Shown here in pieces: positions 23,780-29,489 of a stretch of DNA of 36,255 bases (positions within the stretch are counted from its first letter, which is position 1; each line of letters opens with the position of its first letter). The DNA lies in contig JACRKF010000039.1 of NCBI GenBank assembly GCA_016219865.1, forward strand, positions 1 to 36,255, read 5' to 3'. The translations under genes and the position numbers were made by a program. Below the pieces are notes generated by a model. That model was not told the DNA's origin. It searched no databases and saw only the letters and a list, made by a program, of their open reading frames with translations. Source of the stretch: Candidatus Woesearchaeota archaeon (GTDB taxonomy: Archaea > Nanobdellota > Nanobdellia > Woesearchaeales > DSVV01).

Positions 23780-24424
23780 ATGACTAACATAACACCAACA
23801 AAAGAAGAAAACAGCAATCATAACAACTGTAACCATAATGATATTCACCAGAATCATAATCCTCATCTTCATCATGAGCCTCATCCTCATGATGTTTTTC
23901 ATGAACACGAAAGCAAAACAAAAAAATATATCATTCTCGTTTTAGCTCTATTTATGATTATTTTAATAATCTTTTATTTTATCTTTGGTCAACATTTGTT
24001 TGGAATAATTGAAGGAAGAATTATTAGTCAACAATTCACAAATCTCACAACAGTTTATAGCAATAATAATATTGACAATAATTACACAATTAAATTCACA
24101 CAAAGCAGTTTTGATGAATTGCAGCAATATTATTTTGCTAATCAAAAGACAGAAGTAAGTGTTTGTTTAATAGGTTTATATTCAAATAATTTCTACACTG
24201 TCAACAAATTATATTATCCAAAAATCATAGAGCAAGCATTTGAGCATGTTACTTTTCAGCCCTGCCCAGAAGACACAATCATTGTGTTACACACGCATCC
24301 ATACAAAAGCTGTATCTTTTCAGAACAAGACATTAATTCTTATAAACAAAATAGGCAATCTTCTCCAGATGTAATAATTGCATTAATGTGCGAAGAAAAC
24401 AGATTTACATTATACAGAGAATAA
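23780..24424 (+). CDS. Membrane-anchored JAMM/MPN+ metalloprotease with His-rich N-terminus
   Basis: 214 aa. Residues 10-43 are Asn/His-rich (over a dozen His), a possible metal-binding tail. One membrane segment lies at about 50-70. The C-terminal domain has a complete JAMM motif: E125 (TEVSVCLIG), H171-T-H173-P, six residues, S181, two residues, D184. JAMM enzymes are zinc isopeptidases or peptidases that remove ubiquitin-like or small-protein tags. By the positive-inside rule (KTKK before the segment) the His tail would be inside and the catalytic domain outside. No ubiquitin-like gene is in the window. It is divergent from the site-2 protease. Confidence 0.78.
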   Translation: MTNITPTKEENSNHNNCNHNDIHQNHNPHLHHEPHPHDVFHEHESKTKKYIILVLALFMIILIIFYFIFGQHLFGIIEGRIISQQFTNLTTVYSNNNIDNNYTIKFTQSSFDELQQYYFANQKTEVSVCLIGLYSNNFYTVNKLYYPKIIEQAFEHVTFQPCPEDTIIVLHTHPYKSCIFSEQDINSYKQNRQSSPDVIIALMCEENRFTLYRE

Positions 24425-24449
24425 TAAACTAGAATCAATTAAAAAAACT

Positions 24450-24487
24450 AAAAATTGCTGATTGAGCAAAGCGAAATCGCAATTTTT
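24450..24487 (+). repeat. Core-type palindrome between convergent genes
   Basis: AAAAATTGC and GCAATTTTT enclose (T)GAT-core-ATC with core TGAGCAAAGCGAA, one base different from the main form. It touches the eL40 stop codon and follows the JAMM gene, so it could also terminate both transcripts. Confidence 0.85.
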
Positions 24488-24648
24488 TATTTCTTCTTCT
24501 TTGGTCTCAAAGAGCCATATTTGCACTTTCTGCAACGTACGTTGCCTGCAAGTACTTTCATATTATTAGTTCTCATTTTTGATTTGCATTTTCTGCATAC
24601 AAAAATATCTTTAAATAATCGTGCATTTGCTTCAGGGAACTTAACCAT
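24487..24648 (-). CDS. rpl40e: Large ribosomal subunit protein eL40 (L40e)
   Basis: 53 aa, short enough to be missed. MVKFPEANARLFKDIFVCRKC starts as in archaeal L40e (xxxFPEAxARLxxxxxCxxC), and NVRCRKCKYGSLRPKKKK ends with the second CxxC and basic tail. C18/C21 and C39/C42 bind zinc. In eukaryotes this protein is made as a ubiquitin fusion; archaea carry it alone, as here. It lies upstream of aIF5A's end on the same strand, with a hairpin between them. Confidence 0.93.
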   Translation of the reverse strand: MVKFPEANARLFKDIFVCRKCKSKMRTNNMKVLAGNVRCRKCKYGSLRPKKKK

Positions 24649-24681
24649 AAAAACATCCTCATTTCGTTCGTTTTTTTAATT

Positions 24682-24708
24682 AATTTTTCTGCTCAAAGCA
24701 GAAAAATT
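24682..24708. terminator. 12-bp perfect hairpin at the end of aIF5A
   Basis: AATTTTTCTGCT (24682-24693), loop CAA, AGCAGAAAAATT (24697-24708). On the minus strand it begins at the aIF5A stop and is followed by AATTAATTAAAAAAACG, so it resembles a terminator between aIF5A and eL40. Confidence 0.6.
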
Positions 24709-25105
24709 ATGTTGATTTTACTTGTTTCATTACTCTTGTGTCAAGCACAACCCAATATAATACATTGCATCCTTCAACACATTCAGGCTTTAATTCATCT
24801 TCTATCTTAAGGTCGAATGTTTCAAATGTTTCAATATCCATGACATTTGCCATGTTTCCATTGATAGAAAGCACTTGCGCAGTTCTTTTCTCAACGATTG
24901 GAGTATCAATATTATCGTGCGATGGCGCAACAATAACTCTTTTCTTATCATCAAGTATTCCTACTGCAGAAACTCTTGATTTTGCATGTCCATGTTTTCC
25001 AGGACGTGAAATCTGAATATCAACTACTTTGCAAGCAGCGCCATCCATTACAACATAACTTCCTTTTTGCAATGTGCCGATGCCAACTTGTTTTACTTCT
25101 CCCAT
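24707..25105 (-). CDS. eif5a: Translation initiation factor aIF5A
   Basis: 132 aa, normal length. It promotes peptide-bond formation at difficult sequences such as polyproline. The hypusination loop SRPGKHGHAK puts the modified lysine at K37; the rest forms the SH3-like and OB domains (VDIQISRPGKHG, RVIVAPSHDNID, VLSINGNMANVMD). GGTGA lies 8-12 nt before the ATG. No deoxyhypusine synthase is in the window. It shares the theme of unique translation-factor modification with dph2 further left. Confidence 0.97.
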   Translation of the reverse strand: MGEVKQVGIGTLQKGSYVVMDGAACKVVDIQISRPGKHGHAKSRVSAVGILDDKKRVIVAPSHDNIDTPIVEKRTAQVLSINGNMANVMDIETFETFDLKIEDELKPECVEGCNVLYWVVLDTRVMKQVKST

Positions 25106-25481
25106 AATAATTCACCTATATAATTACTCTATAAAAAACAATATGATAAGCAGTTTAAAGTCCATATATATAAAACTTACTAATTTATTTTTTGCGAGCT
25201 AAAGCTCAGCAAAAAATAGATTTTTAAACTAAAAAGATTATCCAATCAGGGCTCTGCCGAAACCCCTTCTGAATAAATTGTGCCAATTCTTCTTCTTGCA
25301 GAGGAATAATTTTTTCTGTAGAAAAATAATAAAAAAAGAGAGATAAATTTACGTGCTGCATAAAAAATTAATCGAAACATTATCTCTTTAGTATTTCATG
25401 AGTGAACGAAGTGAACTCAGAAATACTATTTTTATAATCTATATAGAAATCTTTAAATATAACATCGGTTGCATAATTTTT
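25106..25481. other. Intergenic region with hairpins and promoters
   Basis: It contains the aIF5A promoter (AT-rich, about 25120-25180), a hairpin ATTTTTTGC (25187-25195)/GCAAAAAAT (25209-25217) with inner GAGCT-AA-AGCTC, the core-type palindrome at 25391, and the TATA box CTTTAAATAT at 25451-25460 for the next gene. On the minus strand about 25250-25325 one frame reads protein-like (IPLQEEELAQFIQKGF, then RQSPDWIIF) without a start codon; it may be a gene fragment. Confidence 0.55.
25391..25426 (+). repeat. Core-type palindrome with compensatory core change
   Basis: GTATTTC-ATGAG and CTCA-GAAATAC enclose TGAACGAAGTGAA. Compared with TGAGCGAAGCGAA, the paired G and C are replaced by A and T, keeping the pair. 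Confidence 0.9.
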
Positions 25482-25625
25482 ATGGCAAAAAACGAAGAAT
25501 ATGAAGAAGAGGACATTGATCCAAACGAAAAAGACGAGAAAACAGAAGATATGTTGGACAACGATGAGCTTTCTCCAGAAGAAGAAGGATTTATGAAAGG
25601 AGAACAAGATGCTTACGAAGAGTAA
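25482..25625 (+). CDS. Small highly acidic protein
   Basis: 47 aa, more than 40% Asp and Glu, with a C-terminal LSPEEEGFMKGEQDAYEE. ATG 25482 is preferred because TATA CTTTAAATAT lies about 27 nt upstream (leaderless). The longer frame from 25398 would read through the palindrome as MSERSELR, which looks like an artefact. I recall small acidic proteins with a similar SxEEEGFMxG ending in DPANN genomes, which makes it likely to be real; function unknown. Confidence 0.65.
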   Translation: MAKNEEYEEEDIDPNEKDEKTEDMLDNDELSPEEEGFMKGEQDAYEE

Positions 25626-25695
25626 AATAATTTACCTCACTTCTTTTTTTGCTGTTGATTCTCTTTTATTATCTCTCAATTGGTAAATTATTTTA
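25623..25695. repeat. 14-bp perfect inverted repeat ahead of yggS
   Basis: TAAAATAATTTACC (25623-25636) and GGTAAATTATTTTA (25682-25695) are exact complements 45 nt apart. The right arm overlaps the likely TATA/BRE region of yggS, about 30 nt before its ATG. A similar pair lies ahead of glyA. Confidence 0.8.
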
Positions 25696-25720
25696 AGAGA
25701 TAGCAAATACATCCTATTTT

Positions 25721-26398
25721 ATGCCCATCAACAAACACACTATCGATAAGATTCAACAGCATATTTCTGGATACAAACAAAGTGGTAGGAATATCACTCT
25801 CGTCGCTGTCACAAAGACAAGAACAATTGCAAATATTGAACAGCTTCTTTCATTAGGCATTACTCATATTGCAGAAAATAAACTACAAGAGATTGAGCAG
25901 AAATTTTCACAATTGCCGCAAAACTGCGTCAAACACATGATTGGACAACTGCAATCAAACAAAGTAAAAAAAGCAGTGCAGTTTTGCGATGTCATTCAAA
26001 GTGTTGATTCATTAAGATTAGCAGAACTCATCAACATAGAAGCGGAAAAGCAAAAAAAGATACAACAAATAATGATCCAAATCAACATTGGCAATGAACA
26101 GCAGAAAAGAGGAATCAAGATTGATGAAATTTCTACTGTTTTTGAACAGATAATTAATTCTAATAATCTTCATAACCTAAATATAATAGGTATCATGTGC
26201 ATTGCTCCAGATATTAATATTTATGGTGAACAAAAAGTAAGAGATTGCTTTAGAAAAATGAAACAACTTTTTGATCAACTTAACAAAGATTACAACGCGC
26301 AATTTCAATATTTATCAATGGGCATGAGTGATGATTACATAATTGCATTAGAAGAAGGAAGTAATATGGTAAGGATTGGGAGAAAGTTGTTTGATTAA
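25721..26398 (+). CDS. yggS: YggS-type pyridoxal phosphate homeostasis protein
   Basis: 225 aa, standard length. It carries PLP on Lys in a TIM-barrel and helps keep free PLP and amino acid pools balanced; it is not a known catalyst. The PLP lysine is K32 in LVAVTKTRT. Other family marks: HIAENKLQEI, HMIGQLQSNKVKKAV (normally HFIGxLQxNK), VDSLRLAELI and YLSMGMSDDYIIALEEGSNMVRIGRKLF. The next gene, glyA, is a PLP enzyme in the same direction, and both are preceded by related inverted repeats. Confidence 0.95.
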   Translation: MPINKHTIDKIQQHISGYKQSGRNITLVAVTKTRTIANIEQLLSLGITHIAENKLQEIEQKFSQLPQNCVKHMIGQLQSNKVKKAVQFCDVIQSVDSLRLAELINIEAEKQKKIQQIMIQINIGNEQQKRGIKIDEISTVFEQIINSNNLHNLNIIGIMCIAPDINIYGEQKVRDCFRKMKQLFDQLNKDYNAQFQYLSMGMSDDYIIALEEGSNMVRIGRKLFD

Positions 26399-26501
26399 GG
26401 AGAGTTTTGTGGTAAAATCCATAATTTATTTCTCTTTTAAAATGTATCTCAGAATATCCATATCTCATAATGAATGTTTTATCTTAATAATTCTTTTAAA
26501 G

Positions 26502-26539
26502 TAAAATAATCTCACCTTTTTAGAGGTGGAATTATTTTA
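26502..26539. promoter_or_regulatory. Imperfect palindrome overlapping the glyA ribosome site
   Basis: AAAATAATCTCACCT and AGGTGGAATTATTTT (two mismatches) face each other around TTTTAG. AGAGGTGG in the right arm is the best ribosome-binding sequence in this gap and would be paired in the folded form. The arms resemble those ahead of yggS. Confidence 0.6.
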
Positions 26540-26566
26540 GACAATGTAAAAAGAGTTGATCCTGCA

Positions 26567-27874
26567 TTGCATGCAGCATTAAAGAACGAATTGCAAAGAC
26601 AACGGCAAGGTATAGAATTAATACCTTCTGAAAATTTTGTTTCTGCTGCAGTTGTTGAAGCATTAGGGACAACATTGACAAACAAATATTCTGAAGGCTA
26701 TCCTAAAAAAAGACATTACGGCGGCAATCATTTTATTGATGAGATTGAGCTTCTTGCAATAGAGCGCGCTAAAAAGTTATTCGTAGTCCCGCATGCAAAT
26801 GTGCAACCCTATTCTGGCAGTCCAGCAAACATGGCAGTATATTTTGCTGTATGCAATCATGGAGATACTGTGCTTGGCTTAAATCTTCCTGATGGCGGTC
26901 ATTTAACGCATGGTTGGAAAGTGAATTTTTCTGGAGTTTTTTTCAAAAGCATTCCTTATCATGTCAAAGCAGATGGGTATATTAATATCGAAGAAGTGCG
27001 AAAGCTTGCCTTAGAGTACAAACCTAAATTGATATGGTGCGGAGCAAGTGCGTATATGAGGGAATTTCCTTTTGAAGAATTAAGTAAAATTGCTGATGAA
27101 ATTGGCGCATATTTAGCAGCAGATATTGCGCATATTGCAGGATTAGTTATAGGCAATGTCCACAAAAGTCCAGTTCCATTTGCTCATATTGTAACAACAA
27201 CAACACATAAAACTCTTCGTGGGCCAAGAGGAGCAATGATTATGGTCACTCAAAAAGGTTTGGACAAAGATCCGCAATTGGCAGAAAAAGTTGATCGTGC
27301 TGTCTTTCCTGGATTGCAGGGTGGTCCTCATGATCATCAGACAGCAGCAATCGCTGTTGCTTTGGCAGAAGCAATGAAACCTGAATTCACTGATTATGCG
27401 CAGCAGATTGTAAAGAACGCAAAAGCATTGGCTGAAGCGCTGATGAAGAATGATATAAAATTGATAAGCAATGGCACAGATAATCATATGCTTTTGATTG
27501 ACTTAACTCCTTATGGCAAAGGCAAAGGTGTTTTTATACAAGAAGCATTGGATCTTGCTCATATTACATTAAATAAAAATACAATTCCAGCAGATCCTTC
27601 TTCGCCATTTTATCCAAGTGGTGTAAGATTAGGAACGCCTGCAATTACTTCTCGTGGATTGAAAGAAAAAGAGATGCAGATTATTGCAGATTGGTTGGCA
27701 AAAATAATCAATGAGATTGCTCCAAGATATTCTCTGCCAGAAGATAAAACAAAATTGCAATATTTAGACAATTTCAGAAAGGAGATTGCAGAAAACCAAA
27801 TAATAAAGCAAGTAGCAGAAGAAGTATTATCTTTTATGAAGAATTATCCGTTGTATGATGGGATTGAATATTGA
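26567..27874 (+). CDS. glyA: Serine hydroxymethyltransferase (start uncertain)
   Basis: 435 aa from the TTG given here. It interconverts serine and glycine, passing a one-carbon unit to a pterin. Family marks: GIELIPSENFVS, NKYSEGYPKKRHYGG, QPYSGSPANMAVYFA, the PLP lysine in TTTTHKTLRGPRG and GVRLGTPAITSRG. The start is odd: the in-frame codons before 26567 read DNVKRVDPA and join the conserved SHMT start (DPxLxxAL), yet contain no ATG or GTG. Translation probably starts at an ATT at 26531 or 26534, just after AGAGGTGG, unless a base is wrong. It follows yggS. Confidence 0.95.
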   Translation: MHAALKNELQRQRQGIELIPSENFVSAAVVEALGTTLTNKYSEGYPKKRHYGGNHFIDEIELLAIERAKKLFVVPHANVQPYSGSPANMAVYFAVCNHGDTVLGLNLPDGGHLTHGWKVNFSGVFFKSIPYHVKADGYINIEEVRKLALEYKPKLIWCGASAYMREFPFEELSKIADEIGAYLAADIAHIAGLVIGNVHKSPVPFAHIVTTTTHKTLRGPRGAMIMVTQKGLDKDPQLAEKVDRAVFPGLQGGPHDHQTAAIAVALAEAMKPEFTDYAQQIVKNAKALAEALMKNDIKLISNGTDNHMLLIDLTPYGKGKGVFIQEALDLAHITLNKNTIPADPSSPFYPSGVRLGTPAITSRGLKEKEMQIIADWLAKIINEIAPRYSLPEDKTKLQYLDNFRKEIAENQIIKQVAEEVLSFMKNYPLYDGIEY

Positions 27875-28211
27875 CTAATGGAAAATCATTTAACAACTTT
27901 AGATAAATTAGTTTATGGTAAACGCAATATGGAGAATGAAAAAAATAGCGATTAATTCTTTCATTGTAAATCTCCTCTCTAAATTGTTTTAGGCTGAATT
28001 TTTCTTTTCCTCTTGCAATTCCATTTTCCATATAGTGGAGTAATCTTTCACTCGATGTTTTCTTTATTGCTTCTTCCTTATTTTCTACCAATTCCAAACT
28101 ATTTTTAATCACCATACTCATAGCACCTTTTTTATCTCCATATTTTTCTCTTGCTAATTTTCGTAGTTTTTTCTCTGTTTCATGATCTAAACTTATTGTA
28201 ATTACACCCAT
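27834..28211 (-). CDS. Ribbon-helix-helix-type small protein
   Basis: 125 aa. The N-terminus MGVITISLDHETEKKLRKLAREKYG and the helix GAMSMVIKNSLELV resemble ribbon-helix-helix proteins used as antitoxins or regulators. A central part reads LLHYMENGIARGKEKFSLKQFREEIYNER, after which related proteins (from memory) usually end; the last 35 or so residues (NRYFFHSPYC ... TTDNSS) look like read-through and run 41 nt into the convergent glyA gene. A lost stop codon is therefore possible. TATA-like sequence lies upstream near 28245. No partner toxin is adjacent. Confidence 0.65.
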   Translation of the reverse strand: MGVITISLDHETEKKLRKLAREKYGDKKGAMSMVIKNSLELVENKEEAIKKTSSERLLHYMENGIARGKEKFSLKQFREEIYNERINRYFFHSPYCVYHKLIYLKLLNDFPLVNIQSHHTTDNSS

Positions 28212-28291
28212 AATTAATCACAATCATTTAAATAAACAATAAACTATTTAAATATTACTGCAAACGACCTGCTACTAACTAACAACCACTC

Positions 28292-28504
28292 TCATAAACA
28301 TCTTTCCTTCAATCGATTCATCCCACAGCAATAACAATGATATCCCTCTATCAATGATTTCATGCCATTATCAAACAAAACAAATTTCATTCTATTGTTG
28401 CATTGTTTACAAAGAATTTTGTGCAAGTCCGGATTGCCCAACTGAGAGAATTTTGCATCGTTGCAAAATTCTCTGCAATTAATAGTTGTACTGTAAGCTT
28501 GCAT
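28292..28504 (-). CDS. Small zinc-ribbon-like ORF with an embedded palindrome
   Basis: 70 aa. The C-terminal half has two pairs, CKQC and CYCC, spaced like a zinc ribbon. The N-terminal half (NCREFCNDAKFSQLGNPD) is the translation of the flank-plus-hairpin element at 28428-28474, so this part is repeat-derived. Its ATG overlaps the end of the preceding ORF by 26 nt. It may be a real gene that has taken in the element, or an ORF starting further in. No function can be assigned. Confidence 0.4.
   Translation of the reverse strand: MQAYSTTINCREFCNDAKFSQLGNPDLHKILCKQCNNRMKFVLFDNGMKSLIEGYHCYCCGMNRLKERCL
28428..28474 (+). repeat. Flank-plus-hairpin element, copy 2
   Basis: TCCGGATTGCCCA (28428-28440), 4 nt, then AGAGAATTTTGCA (28445-28457), loop TCGT, TGCAAAATTCTCT (28462-28474). 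Same flank as at 17717 but a different, still perfect, stem. Confidence 0.85.
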
Positions 28505-28718
28505 TTTTGTTCACCTCCAGAATATAAATATTATTGTTAAAAGCAACAGTTGTTACTTCCATGATAAATGTTTCAAAGTTTCTAATGTAGCTTATTTTAT
28601 ATCGCTGTTTTGCATTTACGATTGTTTTTAATGGTTGTAATAATGTTAAATTAATAAAATACCAATCGCTTTTTCTTTTGGGTTGAAATCGTTTAGATTT
28701 TCTAATAAAAATGATCAT
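28479..28718 (-). CDS. Small hypothetical ORF overlapping the Lrp-type gene
   Basis: 79 aa, basic at the start (MIIFIRKSKRFQPKRKSDWYFINL), beta-rich afterwards (TFIMEVTTVAFNNNIYILEV). Its ATG lies 17 nt inside the 3' end of the Lrp-type regulator, so translation could be coupled. I do not recognise it. Overlaps at both ends (with the regulator and with the zinc-ribbon ORF) either mean a compact operon or chance. Confidence 0.4.
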   Translation of the reverse strand: MIIFIRKSKRFQPKRKSDWYFINLTLLQPLKTIVNAKQRYKISYIRNFETFIMEVTTVAFNNNIYILEVNKNASLQYNY

Positions 28719-29184
28719 GTGGAATCACCATATCAATAAAATGAGGATTTGAAAGAAACGATTCTCTTTTGATATCATCAATCAAGTAAAACACATCTCT
28801 GCTTTTTACTTTAAAGCGATTGTCAAGCACATCTAAAAATTCTTCAAGTTCTTTGACATGTTTAAAAACACATTCAATCATAAAATCATAGCCATTATTA
28901 ATTCTATACAAGCTATTCACATTTTGATGCACAAACAGATATTCTCGCAGTAATTCTTTTTTTGAAGGATTTGCTTTTATTGCTATAGTTGCTCTTGCCA
29001 TAAACCCAAATAATGAAAAATCAACTAATGCAGTATAACCTTTGATTAACTTTTGTTGAAATAGCTGCACTCGTTCATATATTGTTGAAATAGGTATTTC
29101 AGTTTTCTTGCTAATATCTGTCAATGATATACGCGCATCATTGCGCAATGCTGCCAAAATCAATAAATCCTTTTTTTTATACAT
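28702..29184 (-). CDS. Lrp/AsnC-family transcription regulator
   Basis: 160 aa. An AsnC-type HTH at about 1-60 (KDLLILAALRNDARISLTDISKKTEIPISTIYERVQ) is followed by the ligand-binding/oligomerisation domain (ALVDFSLFGFMARATIAIKANPSKKELL, YDFMIECVFKHVKELEEFLDVL). I chose ATG 29184 because GAGGTGA lies 5 nt upstream; the frame extends further but without such a site. The upstream region has an inverted repeat CCTTAA-GGTATA-TTAAGG and a 14-bp hairpin that could be operator elements. Confidence 0.85.
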   Translation of the reverse strand: MYKKKDLLILAALRNDARISLTDISKKTEIPISTIYERVQLFQQKLIKGYTALVDFSLFGFMARATIAIKANPSKKELLREYLFVHQNVNSLYRINNGYDFMIECVFKHVKELEEFLDVLDNRFKVKSRDVFYLIDDIKRESFLSNPHFIDMVIPHDHFY

Positions 29185-29489
29185 TTTATTCACCTCGCTA
29201 AAGTTCGGTTGATAAAACTCATCCACATTCACCGAAACTTCTTTATTTATTCTAAAAGAATTTTGTTTTTTCCAACAAAATTCTTTTTTTTTCGAATATC
29301 TTCCATTACGTAGAATTACTATAAGATAATTTTTCTTAAGAACCTTAAGGTATATTAAGGTTAGTTTACTCTGACTTTTTTATCCCACATCTATATCCCA
29401 GAATAAACAATAGTTTAAATACAACAAATTATCAATAGTATTATACTACTCACTTAGTCACATTGTAGTAGTCAACGGGGGTTATATTT
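29185..29489. other. Divergent regulatory region
   Basis: 305 nt without a gene. It holds the Lrp-type ribosome site, a perfect 14-bp hairpin (AAAAGAATTTTGTT 29254-29267 with 29274-29287), the inverted repeat CCTTAA-N6-TTAAGG near 29342-29359, TATA GTTTAAATAC near 29413 for the NTase gene, a leader with TACTAC...GTAGTA and the ribosome site GGGGG at about 29477. Confidence 0.6.

Noticed and set aside
25250-25325. Minus-strand frame reading IPLQEEELAQFIQKGF
   Set aside because: Protein-like but without a start codon, very short and ending in a stop; kept only as a possible gene fragment.
25398-25481. Longer start (MSERSELR) for the small acidic protein
   Set aside because: This part is translation of the core-type palindrome, and a TATA box lies inside it 27 nt before ATG 25482.
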